Assembly (NCBI RefSeq): GCF_013359735.1 | Contig: NZ_JABFMX010000009.1 | Location: 62,001 to 126,000, forward strand | DNA from: Arthrobacter sp. C9C5 | GTDB taxonomy: Bacteria > Actinomycetota > Actinomycetes > Actinomycetales > Micrococcaceae | Length of the DNA stretch: 64,000 nucleotides | Direction of reading: 5' to 3' | Shown here: positions 8,148-16,971 of the stretch, one piece after another | How positions within the stretch are numbered: position 1 is the stretch's first letter | How the letters are laid out: the number at the start of each line of letters is the position of its first letter | Position numbers and translations under genes: made by a program | Notes under the pieces: generated by a model | Seen by the model: only the letters and a program-made list of their open reading frames with translations | What the model was told of the DNA's origin: nothing | The model's database searches: none

Positions 8148-9674
8148 GTGGGTGAACCACTACTGAAGGTCGAAGGGATCAGCAAAAGCTTTCCCGGCGT
8201 CCAGGCTCTGAGTGATGTCCACTTCGACGTCAATAAGGGCGAGGTTATCGCCCTGGTCGGCGAGAACGGCGCGGGAAAGTCCAGTCTGATGAAGATCCTG
8301 TCCGGCATCTACCAAAAAGACGCCGGGACCATCTACCTCGAGGGCGTTCCGGTCCAGATTGACGGCCCGCGGCATGCCCAAGAGCTCGGCATCATCATCG
8401 TCCATCAGGAAATGAACCTGATGTCCCACCTCACGGTGGCCCAGAACATTTACATCGGCCGCGAGCCTCGGCGTCTCGGCGGCCTTCTGCTGGACGAAAA
8501 GAAGCTGAACCGGCAGACCGCCGAGCTGCTTGGCCGGCTCGGCATCAAGGAATTCGCCCCGACCGACCTGGTCGAGAACCTCACCGTAGCGAAGCAGCAG
8601 ATGGTGGAGATCGCCAAGGCGCTGTCCTTCGACGCCAAGGTCGTCATCATGGACGAGCCGACGTCGGCCCTTACCACCTCGGAAACCGAGACCCTCTTCC
8701 GCCTGATCGGGGACCTCCGCGACCGCGGCGTCGGCGTCATCTACATTTCGCACCGGATGGAGGAGCTGAAGCGGATCACCGACCGCATCACCATCCTCCG
8801 CGATGGTAAATACATCGCCACCATGGACACCGCGACCGCCAGCCAGCACGAGGTGATCAAGCTGATGGTCGGCCGGGAGATCGACGAGAACGCCCGCCCG
8901 GAGAACGTCCGCCGGGACAACGTGGACGACGTCGTCCTCCGTGTAGAAAACCTCAGCACGCGGAAGCTTCTTAAGGATGTCAGCTTCGAACTGCGGCGCG
9001 GGGAGATCCTGGGGTTCTCCGGACTGATGGGGGCAGGCCGGACCGAACTGGCCCGGGCCATCATCGGAGCCGACCGGATGACCGAGGGGCGGATCTTCGT
9101 CAACGGCAAGGAGGTGAAGATCGGCCAGCCTGCCGACGCCGTCAAGCACGGGATCGGCTACCTGTCCGAGGACCGCAAGAGCCTGGGCCTGCTGCTGGAC
9201 CGGGACGTGAACACCAACATCCTGCTGTCCTCGCTCGGAAACTACACGAATCCGGTCGGGTTCATGAAGGCCGGCTCGGGCAAGGGCACCTCGCAGAAAT
9301 ATATTGACTCGCTCCGGATCAAGACGCCGTCGATGTTTGCGACCACGAAGAACCTCTCGGGCGGAAACCAGCAGAAGGTCGTCATTGCCAAGTGGCTGGC
9401 CCGCGACTGCGACATCCTCATCTTCGATGAGCCGACGCGCGGCATCGACATCGGTGCGAAGGAAGAAATCTACCGCTTGCTCAACGACCTGGTGGCGCGG
9501 GGCAAGTCGATCATCATGATCTCCTCGGAACTGCCGGAGGTTCTCCGGCTGTCCCACCGGATCATGGTCATGGCCGGAGGCCGCATCACCGGGGAAATCG
9601 ACAGCGACGGTGCTGATCAAGCAAAAATCATGGACTACGCCACACGGGTGGAGCAGCAGGGAGCGGAAAAATGA
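8148..9674 (+). CDS. Sugar ABC transporter ATP-binding protein (CUT2, RbsA/MglA type)
   Basis: 508 residues with two fused ATPase domains. Domain 1 has Walker A GENGAGKSS and Walker B VVIMDEPTSAL. Domain 2 has the degenerate P-loop GLMGAGRTE, the signature LSGGNQQKV and ILIFDEPTRGIDIG. This duplicated arrangement is diagnostic of CUT2 (ribose/galactose/allose) importers. The open frame extends to 8070, but GTG at 8148 begins the conserved sequence and has a GTAGGTGA site. Its stop overlaps the permease ATG by 4 bases. Confidence 0.92.
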   Translation: MGEPLLKVEGISKSFPGVQALSDVHFDVNKGEVIALVGENGAGKSSLMKILSGIYQKDAGTIYLEGVPVQIDGPRHAQELGIIIVHQEMNLMSHLTVAQNIYIGREPRRLGGLLLDEKKLNRQTAELLGRLGIKEFAPTDLVENLTVAKQQMVEIAKALSFDAKVVIMDEPTSALTTSETETLFRLIGDLRDRGVGVIYISHRMEELKRITDRITILRDGKYIATMDTATASQHEVIKLMVGREIDENARPENVRRDNVDDVVLRVENLSTRKLLKDVSFELRRGEILGFSGLMGAGRTELARAIIGADRMTEGRIFVNGKEVKIGQPADAVKHGIGYLSEDRKSLGLLLDRDVNTNILLSSLGNYTNPVGFMKAGSGKGTSQKYIDSLRIKTPSMFATTKNLSGGNQQKVVIAKWLARDCDILIFDEPTRGIDIGAKEEIYRLLNDLVARGKSIIMISSELPEVLRLSHRIMVMAGGRITGEIDSDGADQAKIMDYATRVEQQGAEK

Positions 9675-10687
9675 GTGAAGTAAAGTCTGTCCCGCGCACG
9701 GAGGCGTCCGCGGACGCGGTCAAGCGCGAATCACCCGGGGGATCCTTCCTGCGCCAGCGGCTGCAGCAGTCGCTGGCCTTCGGAACCCTGATCGTCCTGC
9801 TTGCCTTCTTCTCCTTGGCCAGCGGCAACTTCTTTACCTGGACGAACATCTCCGGAATCCTGCTTTCCACCGCGGTGATCGGCATCCTGGCGTTCGGCAC
9901 CACCCTCGTGATCATCACCTCCGGAATCGACCTCTCGATCGGGACGGGCATGACGCTGTGCTCGGTGGTCACGGGCCTCCTGCTGGTGAACCTTCAGCTT
10001 CCGCTGTTCATCGGAGTGCTCGGCGGCATCGCGACGGGCGCCCTGATGGGCCTGATCAACGGCCTGAATGTATCGATCCTGAAGCTTCCGCCGTTCATCG
10101 CCACCTTGGCCATGATGCTGATCGCCCAGGGCCTTGCGCTGGTCCTTTCCGGCGTGCGGCCGATCTACTTCAGCAAGGTCCAGGGCTTCAAGGACATTGC
10201 CCTGGGCCAGCTCATCCCGGGCCTTCCCAACGCCGTCCTGATCCTGGTCCTGACCGGCATTGCGGCGTACCTGGTGCTCGGCAAGACCCTGCTGGGCCGC
10301 TATATCTTCGCGATCGGCAGCAACGAGGAAGCCACCAAGATTTCCGGTGTGAACACCGGCAAGTGGAAGATCCTCGTCTACACCGTTGCGGGCATCTTCA
10401 CCGGCGTGGCCGGCGTTGTCATCGCTGCCCGCCTCGACTCTGCGCAGCCTCAGCTGGGATCCGGCTATGAACTGCAGGCCATCGCAGCCGTCATCATCGG
10501 CGGAACCTCTCTTCTCGGCGGCCGGGGCTCGGTCCTCGGCACCCTCATCGGCGCCCTCATCATGAGCGTGCTGATCAACGGCCTGCGCATCATGTCGGTG
10601 CAGACCGAGTGGCAGACCGTCGTGGTGGGAATCGTGATCCTCGTGGCCGTCTTCACCGACTCCCTGCGCCGCCGCCGGGAGGCTTAG
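9671..10687 (+). CDS. Sugar ABC transporter permease (CUT2, RbsC type)
   Basis: 338-residue polytopic membrane protein with 8-10 hydrophobic segments. Typical motifs are GIDLSIGTGMTLCSVV near residue 88, NVSILKLPPFIATLAMM and GGTSLLGGRGSVLGTLIGAL near the C-terminus. It forms the homodimeric channel of the ribose-type importer with the ATPase encoded just upstream. Confidence 0.92.
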   Translation: MSEVKSVPRTEASADAVKRESPGGSFLRQRLQQSLAFGTLIVLLAFFSLASGNFFTWTNISGILLSTAVIGILAFGTTLVIITSGIDLSIGTGMTLCSVVTGLLLVNLQLPLFIGVLGGIATGALMGLINGLNVSILKLPPFIATLAMMLIAQGLALVLSGVRPIYFSKVQGFKDIALGQLIPGLPNAVLILVLTGIAAYLVLGKTLLGRYIFAIGSNEEATKISGVNTGKWKILVYTVAGIFTGVAGVVIAARLDSAQPQLGSGYELQAIAAVIIGGTSLLGGRGSVLGTLIGALIMSVLINGLRIMSVQTEWQTVVVGIVILVAVFTDSLRRRREA

Positions 10688-10798
10688 GCGGGCCCGCAGC
10701 GCCGCCCCCACGCGGGCGCCACAGCCACAGAAAACTAGATCAAAAAAATAACTTGTATCTACCTGTACTTAACGTTCGAAACCAACAACAATGGTCAA

Positions 10799-10820
10799 GG
10801 GCCCGCAATGTTGCCGGCCC
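10799..10820. promoter_or_regulatory. 22-bp imperfect palindrome upstream of sugar-binding protein
   Basis: GGGCCCGCAA-TG-TTGCCGGCCC is a 10-bp inverted repeat with one mismatch, ending 21 bases before the ATG. Its core GCAATGTTGC matches the palindromes at 8065 and 22216. A separate promoter here would explain why the binding protein is expressed apart from the ATPase and permease. It may be an operator or an mRNA stem that raises binding-protein output. Confidence 0.45.
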
Positions 10821-10841
10821 GTTCACTGGATGGAGATTTAC

Positions 10842-11825
10842 ATGAAACTCGGTAAAAAGGCCCTCGCGGCGGGCGTCCTCGCCGCAGCTCTTTCCTTGAC
10901 CGCCTGCGGCGGCTCCGGCAGCGCGACCCCCAGCGGCGGGGGCGATGGCGGTACCCCGTACGTCGCCATGATTTCCAAGGGCTTCCAGCACCAGTTCTGG
11001 CAGGCCGTGAAGAAGGGCGCCGAGGACAAGGCCAAGGAGCTCAACGTCAAGATCACCTTCGAGGGCCCGGCTGCCGAAACCGAAGTCGATTCGCAGCTGC
11101 AGATGCTCCAGGCCGCCATCGACAAGAAGCCGACGGCGATTGCCTACGCCGCGCTGGACCCGGAAGCCTGTGTCCCGGCCATTGAGCAGGCCAAGGCCGC
11201 CAACATCCCCGTGGTCCAGTTCGACGCCGGCTGCAAGAGCGACTACCCGGTGAACCTGGCCAAGACCAACAGCATGGATGCCGGCGCGATGGCAGCCGAC
11301 CACATGGCTGAGCTGATCGGCAAGAGCGGCGAGATCGCCGTCGTCGGCCACAGCCAGATCAACAGCACCGGCGTGGAACGCCGCGACGGCTTCCTCAACG
11401 AGATGAAGGCCAAGTACCCGGACATCAAGGTTGTCGACGTCCAGTACGGCGACGGCGACCACCTGAAGTCCGCGGACATCGCCAAGGCGATGATCCAGGG
11501 CCACCCGAACCTCAAGGGCCTCTACGGCACCAACGAAGGCTCGGCCGTGGGCATCGTCAACGCGGTCACCGAACTTGGCCTCAAGCCGGGCAAGCTCACC
11601 GTCATTGGCTTCGACTCCGGCAAGGCCCAGCTCGACGCGATCCGCAGCGGACTGATGGCCGGTGCCATCACGCAGGATCCGATCGGCATGGGTGCCGCCA
11701 CGGTGCAGGCCGCTATTGACGCTTCCAAGGGCAAGTCCATGCCGAAGGTCACCGACACCCCGTTCTACTGGTACGACAAGACCAACATGGATGACGCCAA
11801 GATCGCGGCTGTGCTTTACCAGTAA
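10842..11825 (+). CDS. Sugar ABC transporter substrate-binding lipoprotein
   Basis: 327 residues with a lipoprotein signal: KKAL, a hydrophobic core, then the lipobox LTAC with the lipidated Cys at 22. The mature protein is a periplasmic-binding-protein type 1 fold (GTPYVAMISKGFQHQFWQAVKKG, then VVQFDAGC, YGTNEGSAVGIVNAV and VIGFDSGKAQL). It belongs to the ribose/rhizopine/allose class and is tethered outside the membrane. The frame opens at 10791, but the ATG at 10842 has GGAG upstream and starts the signal peptide. It is separated from the permease by 154 bases and ends at a strong terminator. Confidence 0.93.
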   Translation: MKLGKKALAAGVLAAALSLTACGGSGSATPSGGGDGGTPYVAMISKGFQHQFWQAVKKGAEDKAKELNVKITFEGPAAETEVDSQLQMLQAAIDKKPTAIAYAALDPEACVPAIEQAKAANIPVVQFDAGCKSDYPVNLAKTNSMDAGAMAADHMAELIGKSGEIAVVGHSQINSTGVERRDGFLNEMKAKYPDIKVVDVQYGDGDHLKSADIAKAMIQGHPNLKGLYGTNEGSAVGIVNAVTELGLKPGKLTVIGFDSGKAQLDAIRSGLMAGAITQDPIGMGAATVQAAIDASKGKSMPKVTDTPFYWYDKTNMDDAKIAAVLYQ

Positions 11826-11866
11826 GGTGCCGTAACAAGTAAGCAGCTGCGCTGCACCTGGCAGTA

Positions 11867-11912
11867 CACACAGAGAGAGGCCCTGGATTTCTCCGGGGCC
11901 TCTCTCTGTGTG
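11867..11912. terminator. Bidirectional intrinsic terminator
   Basis: A perfect 17-bp inverted repeat (11867-11883 with 11896-11912) closes a 12-base loop between two convergent genes. The arm is CACACAGAGAGAGGCCC. It ends both the transporter operon and the minus-strand catabolic operon. There is no long U-run. Confidence 0.85.
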
Positions 11913-11944
11913 GGTGCTGCGGCTGGCCGGTGGCCCGACGTTGC

Positions 11945-12940
11945 CTAGTCCGGCTCGGGGCCGGTGCGCCACTGCAGCACCCGGGCGGCGTTGTCGACCA
12001 GGATCCGGTCCACAGCGGCGGCGCCGACGGCGTCCGCCAGCCGCGGAACGAAGCGCTCGGGGAGGTAGGCCAGGCCGGGCATCCCGCCGTAGGAGACGTA
12101 CCGGGTGCGGCGGGCGACGTCGCCGCCAAGGAGCAGACGGCTTCCGCCGCCGCCGGCGATGACCTGCCCTGCGAGGGTGATGATCTCCGCATCTGTGCGG
12201 CCCTTGGGGCGTGCCATGCCGTCGTAGCCCAAGTAGGCACCGCGGGAGGCCAGCTCGAGGTGCAGTCCGGCGTCGGGGTTCCGGTCGGCGTGGGCCAGGA
12301 TCACCCGGGACTCGGGGACGCCGGCGGCGGCTAGGAGGTCGAGCAGTTCGTGGGCGGCCGTGCAGAATTCCAGGTGGACCATGACCGGGGCGCCCGTGAC
12401 GGCGTGGGCCACCGCCACGGCCGCCAGCACGCGGTGTTCAAAGGCGGTGATGGACCAGTAGCCGATCCCTGCCTTCAGCAGCCCCGCACGCATCGGCGCC
12501 GGGCCGGGGACGGAAGCGCCGGTCTCCGGGTCGGAAGATTCCGCCGATGGTTCCGCGGATTCTTCGGGTGCCCCGCCGCCGGCCGTGAGCTCAACGGTGA
12601 ACCGCCGAGCAAGTTTCTCTTCCCGTTCCGCGCGGAGCCAGTGCCCCTGGGGGTAGTGGGCCTCGCGGTGGGCACCCGTGGTGGCGACAATGTGCAGCCC
12701 GGTGGCGGCGGCGATGCGTGCCGTCGCCGCGGGATTCCGCCCCAGGCCCAGCGGGGTCGCCTCCACCATCGCAGCCATGCCGGCGCCGCACAGCAGAGCC
12801 GCTTCCCGGCCGGAAAGGGCCTCGTCGTCCAGCTCGTCCCCCGGCAGCAGGGGAGAGGACTGGAACAGGTGCTCGTGATAGTTCGTCGGTCCGAGCGACG
12901 CCGGGTCGATGTCTCCGAGGACGGTGCGGACGAAGTTCAT
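11945..12940 (-). CDS. Phosphotriesterase-family lactonase/hydrolase
   Basis: 331 residues, amidohydrolase superfamily. Visible metal-site elements are the HxH of NYHEHLF near residue 22, a candidate carbamylated Lys in LLKAGIGY, His in MVHLEF, ILAHADRNPD and the Asp of LLLGGDVARR. Such proteins hydrolyse sugar lactones or related esters. A 28-residue Glu/Ser/Pro-rich low-complexity insert precedes the lysine motif. Last gene of a six-gene operon, ATGA-overlapping its neighbour. In this context lactone opening is more likely than phosphotriester hydrolysis. Confidence 0.8.
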   Translation of the reverse strand: MNFVRTVLGDIDPASLGPTNYHEHLFQSSPLLPGDELDDEALSGREAALLCGAGMAAMVEATPLGLGRNPAATARIAAATGLHIVATTGAHREAHYPQGHWLRAEREEKLARRFTVELTAGGGAPEESAEPSAESSDPETGASVPGPAPMRAGLLKAGIGYWSITAFEHRVLAAVAVAHAVTGAPVMVHLEFCTAAHELLDLLAAAGVPESRVILAHADRNPDAGLHLELASRGAYLGYDGMARPKGRTDAEIITLAGQVIAGGGGSRLLLGGDVARRTRYVSYGGMPGLAYLPERFVPRLADAVGAAAVDRILVDNAARVLQWRTGPEPD

Positions 12941-13851
12941 CGGGCGCTGGCTGCGGCTTCGGACAGCTGGTCCAACAGCTGGTCGGTGAGTTCGACGTCG
13001 AACACCTCGGCGATGACCTGGCTCCAGCCGTGGATGAAGTAGCGCCAGCCGTCAATGACGGTCAGCTGCCGGCGTTCCGCCTGTTCGCGGGCCTGGGCCA
13101 GGAACTCGAGGGAGCCGCGGTAGTTGAACTCCCACACAATCGCTTCCTGGGGGAAGTCGACGCCGTCCGGGACGGGGGATCCCGGCCGGTCCTTGCCGAG
13201 GCCGCTGGCGTTGACCACGAGGCTGCCCGCAGGGGCTTCGGCCATCACGCGCGCCGTGTCCGCGGGCCCCTCGATGAGCCGGTACTCGAACAGGCCGGCG
13301 GGGAGCTGGCCCCGGGTGTGGACGTCCGCGAGGTGCTGGAGGCGGACCGGGCTGGTGTCGGTGCAGATGATCTTCTCCGGCGCGTCGGTGTGGCCGGCCA
13401 GGTACCAGCTCAGGGCGGTTCCGGCACCGCCGGCGCCCAGGCAGATGACGTGGGCGCCGGTTTCCTTGAAGTGGCCCGGCGGCAGGAACTCCTCGAGTGC
13501 GAGGCCCGCGGTGATGGGGTCCTTGGCGTGGCCGATCAGCCGGCCGTCCCGTTTGGAAATGCTGGAGATCTCGCCGCAAAGCCGGCCGAACTCGTCGATC
13601 TCGTCGAAGAGGTCATGGGCGGCCTGGTACAGGTCCATCTTGTGGGTTGTGACCAGGGCGCCGCGGTGGTTCTTGTCGTCGCGGATCCGGGTTACCAGCT
13701 CGCGGTACTGTTCCCGGCTGGCCCCCAGGGGGAGGTCGTGGCCCGTCAGCCGGTCGGTCGGCAGTTGAAGGATCCGCGCCCACTCCGGAAATATTTTCAT
13801 GATCGAGGACCCCGAGGTGGTCACACCGACAAATCCCATGTAGCCGTTCAT
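12937..13851 (-). CDS. Shikimate dehydrogenase-like oxidoreductase
   Basis: 304 residues with the two-domain AroE layout. The N-terminal substrate domain has the catalytic Lys in GALVTTHKMDLY and Asp in GHAKDPITAG. The Rossmann domain has GAGGAGTALSWYL. The opening MGFVGVTTSGSSIMKIFPEW differs from true shikimate dehydrogenases, and the gene lies in a catabolic operon far from aromatic biosynthesis. A polyol or sugar-acid dehydrogenase role is my inference. It overlaps both neighbours by 4 bases. Confidence 0.75.
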   Translation of the reverse strand: MNGYMGFVGVTTSGSSIMKIFPEWARILQLPTDRLTGHDLPLGASREQYRELVTRIRDDKNHRGALVTTHKMDLYQAAHDLFDEIDEFGRLCGEISSISKRDGRLIGHAKDPITAGLALEEFLPPGHFKETGAHVICLGAGGAGTALSWYLAGHTDAPEKIICTDTSPVRLQHLADVHTRGQLPAGLFEYRLIEGPADTARVMAEAPAGSLVVNASGLGKDRPGSPVPDGVDFPQEAIVWEFNYRGSLEFLAQAREQAERRQLTVIDGWRYFIHGWSQVIAEVFDVELTDQLLDQLSEAAASAR

Positions 13852-14483
13852 GCAAGCGTCCTTTCCAGCGCGGCGCTGAAGTTGAGGGCCTTCTCGCGAA
13901 CCAGGTCATAGCGTCCGGCGGCGAGGTCGGCGGTGGAGCAGAGGTCGCCGCCGGCGCCGACGGCGACGGCTCCGGCGTCGAACCATTCGCCGATGTTGCC
14001 GGGGGTGACCCCTCCGGTGGGCATCAGCGGCACGTCCGGCAGCGGGCCGCGGAGGGCCTTGAAGTAGGAGGGGCCGCCGAGGGAGGCAGGGAAAATCTTG
14101 ACGACGTCGGCGCCCAGGCCGACTGCGGTAAGAACCTCGGTGGGGGTCAGGGCTCCGGCCATGACGAGGGATCCGGTGGCCTTCATCGCCGTGACGGTCT
14201 CGGCGACGGTGCCGGGGCTGACCAGGAACTCCGCACCGGCGTCGACGGCGTCCTCGGCCTGGGCGCGGGTGAGCACGGTGCCGGCGCCCAGGTAGATCTT
14301 GTCGCCGTATTCGGCACGCAGGGCGCGGATGACGGCGGGGGCGTCGGGGGTCGAGTACGTGATCTCCAGTCCGGTCACGCCCCCCTCCAGGAGTGCGGCG
14401 GCGCCGCGGAGGGCGCTCTCGGTGCTGGGGGCCCGCACGACGGCGAGGATCCCGGTCTGCCTGAGTTTGAGAAGGTCGGCCAT
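13848..14483 (-). CDS. KDPG/KHG-type aldolase
   Basis: 211 residues, class I aldolase of the 2-keto-3-deoxy-phosphogluconate family. The Schiff-base lysine is K129 (GADVVKIFPAS), and GILAVVRAPS plus LGAGTVLTRAQAEDAVDAGAEFLVSP are family signatures. It should cleave a 2-keto-3-deoxy sugar acid phosphate to pyruvate and an aldehyde phosphate. No edd-type dehydratase is beside it, so the substrate may not be KDPG itself. Confidence 0.88.
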   Translation of the reverse strand: MADLLKLRQTGILAVVRAPSTESALRGAAALLEGGVTGLEITYSTPDAPAVIRALRAEYGDKIYLGAGTVLTRAQAEDAVDAGAEFLVSPGTVAETVTAMKATGSLVMAGALTPTEVLTAVGLGADVVKIFPASLGGPSYFKALRGPLPDVPLMPTGGVTPGNIGEWFDAGAVAVGAGGDLCSTADLAAGRYDLVREKALNFSAALERTLA

Positions 14484-15451
14484 TAGTTCACTTTCATAGG
14501 AGTCGGGCTGACGGGGTTGGGCGGCGTCCGCCCTGCCAGGACGGCAAGCAGGTTGTCCACGGCGATGGATCCCATGCCGTCGACGGCCTGGACGGTCTGC
14601 GCACCGAAGTGCGGAGTGATGACCACCCGGGCCGCGAGCTGCGGATCGAGCACGGGGGAGTCCTGCCCGCTCGTGTCTCCGCGCAGGGTGTCCGCCGCGA
14701 AGGCGGCGAGCCCTCCGGTGCGCAGGGCCTCGGCGACCGCCTCCTCATCCACGAGTTCCGGGCGGGCGGTGTTGACCAGGACGAGCGGTTTCGCCGCGCC
14801 GGCCAGCCAAGCCGCGTCGATGAGCTGCTGGCCGCCCGGGGCGTGCAAGGAGATCACGTCGCATTTCGCCGCCATTTCCGCCAGCTCCAGCGGTTCGGCG
14901 CCGAGGCTCCGGATCAGTTCGGGGCCCATCAGCGGGTCCGAGGCGTACACGGTGGAACCGAAGCCGGTGAGCAGGCGTGCCACGATCTGCCCGATCCGGC
15001 CGAATCCGACCAGGCCCACGGTCAGCGAGCCCAGTTCGCGGCCCCGGATAACCGACCAGTCGCGGTTCCGCACCCGGCGGTCGCCCTCCGGAACGGTGCG
15101 CAGGACCGACAGCATGAGGGCCAGGGCGTGCTCGGCGACGGCGTTGGAATTGGCGCCGGGGGTGTTGGTGACCACCACGCCCCGCTCGGCTGCGGCCTGG
15201 ATGTCGACGGCTTCGAAACCCACCCCGTACCGGGCCAGGACCTTCAGCCGCGGCGCTGCGTCCAGGTGGGCAGCGGTGACCTCGCCGGTTCCGGCGATCC
15301 ACCCTTCCGCCACGGCCAGATCGGCGCCGATGGCGTCCAGGGAGTGGTCCGCGGGGCCCCGCCGGACGGTGTAGCCGCGGCTTTCCAGCCGGGAGACCAG
15401 GTCTTGTTCGCCGGACGAGAAGGAGCGGGAGGTGACGAGGATGACCGGCAT
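14483..15451 (-). CDS. D-isomer-specific 2-hydroxyacid dehydrogenase
   Basis: 322 residues of the D-3-phosphoglycerate/2-hydroxyacid dehydrogenase family. NAD-binding GLVGFGRIGQIVARLL is central, catalytic Arg in VNTARPELVDE and His in ITPHFGAQT follow. No C-terminal ACT domain, so it is not a regulated SerA. The start is the ATG at 15451, which overlaps the upstream kinase stop by one base; the upstream extension is shadow. Likely oxidises or reduces a sugar-derived hydroxyacid in this operon. Confidence 0.85.
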   Translation of the reverse strand: MPVILVTSRSFSSGEQDLVSRLESRGYTVRRGPADHSLDAIGADLAVAEGWIAGTGEVTAAHLDAAPRLKVLARYGVGFEAVDIQAAAERGVVVTNTPGANSNAVAEHALALMLSVLRTVPEGDRRVRNRDWSVIRGRELGSLTVGLVGFGRIGQIVARLLTGFGSTVYASDPLMGPELIRSLGAEPLELAEMAAKCDVISLHAPGGQQLIDAAWLAGAAKPLVLVNTARPELVDEEAVAEALRTGGLAAFAADTLRGDTSGQDSPVLDPQLAARVVITPHFGAQTVQAVDGMGSIAVDNLLAVLAGRTPPNPVSPTPMKVN

Positions 15452-16953
15452 CAGCGCTTCCCCCGGCGGTTGGGGAACCACGGTTCCAGCTGGCCGTAGG
15501 CGTCGAGGAAGGTCTGGTGGCTGGCTGTGTAGCGTTCGTGCGCTTCGCGGTCGGGCTGGAACTCGGCGGTCACCCGGGACAGGTCCCGGGCGACGCTGAA
15601 GTCGGCCACGAGTCCGAGCCCCACGCTTGCGGTCACTGCGGCGCCGAGGCTGTTTGCTTCTTCAACAATGCTCCGGCGCCGGACGGTCACGCCCCAGACG
15701 TCGGCCATGATCTGCAGCCAGGTGTCGCTGGCGGCACCGCCGCCGATGGCGTCGATCCGGCTGATGGATGCCCCGGCCTCGTTGAAGGCATTGACGCAGG
15801 TCCCCAGGTTGAAGGCCACGCCCTCAAGGACCGAGCGGATCATGTTAGCGCGGCCGTGGTGCATCTCAAGGCCAACGAAGGCGCCGGCGGCCTGGGGGTT
15901 CCAGTACGGAGAGCGCTCGCCGAGCAGGTGCGGCAGGAAGTAGAGTCCCGACTCGCTGGCGGTTGCCCCGGCGGCTTCGGCAATGAGCCGGTCAAATCGG
16001 TCCTTCTCGCCGCGGTCGGAGAACAGCCCGACGGCCCACTGGAGGGACGCTCCGCCGGCCTGCATGGTCGCGGTGGGGACGTACTTCCCGTCGATGACGT
16101 GGTCGAACGTCATGGTCCGGCGAAGCGGGTCGATCAGCGGCGCGGCCGTGACGATCTGCACCCACGAGGAGGAGCCCAGGTAGACGTACGCCTGGTCGTC
16201 CTCGGAGACGACACCGGCGCCCACGGCCGCCACCGGGCCGTCGCCGCCGCCCGTCACCACCGACGTGGCGGTGCCGAGGCCGGTGGCGGCCGCAGCGGCG
16301 GCGGTGAGGGGGCCGACGACGTCGGTGGACTTGAGGATTTCGGGAAACAGTGCCGGATCGATCCGGGCGGCGGCCAGCATCCGCTCCGACCAGGTTCCAG
16401 TGGTCTGGTCGTAGGCGTTCGTGGCGGAGGCGTCGGAGTGGTCCGTCGCGAGCCGCCCGGTGAGCCGGTGCACCACGTAGTCCTTGGCAAGGCAGACGTG
16501 GCGCACGCGGCTGAACACCTCGGGCTCGTTGTCCCGGACCCACATGACCTTGCTCAGCGAATAGGTGGGGTTGATCCGGTGGCCGAGCAGGGCGTAGGCC
16601 TCTCGCTCGTCGAAGGCCCCGGCCAGTTCATCGGACTGGGCGACGCTCCGGTGATCGGCCCAGATCAGGGCGGGCCGGACCGGCGCGTAGTTGCCGTCGA
16701 GGAGCACGGCCCCCATCATCTGCCCGCCGACCACGAGGCCCTGCACCGACGCCGGATCGACGCCGGTCTCGGCCAGCAGCTTCTGCGTGGCCTGCACCAC
16801 CGCGTTCCACCAGACATCGGGATCCTGCTCGGCGCGGCCGCCGGCAGCGAAGTGCGGCTCGTAGCTGATGGTGACGGCCCTCAGGAGGGTACCGTCAGCC
16901 TCGTGCAGCGATGCCTTGTTGCCCGTCGTGCCGAGATCGTGAGCGATGATCAT
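15451..16953 (-). CDS. FGGY-family carbohydrate kinase (xylulokinase-like)
   Basis: 500 residues, actin-like ATPase fold. N-terminal phosphate loop MIIAHDLGTTGNKASL, ATP-site VVTGGGDGPVAAVGAG and the C-terminal adenosine motif DAIGGGAASDTWLQIMADVWG. FGGY kinases phosphorylate ketoses or polyols. The cupin isomerase encoded 18 bases upstream suggests the pair converts an aldose to a ketose phosphate. Substrate not determinable. Confidence 0.87.
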   Translation of the reverse strand: MIIAHDLGTTGNKASLHEADGTLLRAVTISYEPHFAAGGRAEQDPDVWWNAVVQATQKLLAETGVDPASVQGLVVGGQMMGAVLLDGNYAPVRPALIWADHRSVAQSDELAGAFDEREAYALLGHRINPTYSLSKVMWVRDNEPEVFSRVRHVCLAKDYVVHRLTGRLATDHSDASATNAYDQTTGTWSERMLAAARIDPALFPEILKSTDVVGPLTAAAAAATGLGTATSVVTGGGDGPVAAVGAGVVSEDDQAYVYLGSSSWVQIVTAAPLIDPLRRTMTFDHVIDGKYVPTATMQAGGASLQWAVGLFSDRGEKDRFDRLIAEAAGATASESGLYFLPHLLGERSPYWNPQAAGAFVGLEMHHGRANMIRSVLEGVAFNLGTCVNAFNEAGASISRIDAIGGGAASDTWLQIMADVWGVTVRRRSIVEEANSLGAAVTASVGLGLVADFSVARDLSRVTAEFQPDREAHERYTASHQTFLDAYGQLEPWFPNRRGKR

Positions 16954-16971
16954 GGGACCGGTCCTTCCGTC

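Noticed and set aside
10799..10820. Riboswitch in the binding-protein leader
   Set aside because: A single palindrome without a recognisable aptamer, and similar palindromes occur elsewhere at different distances.
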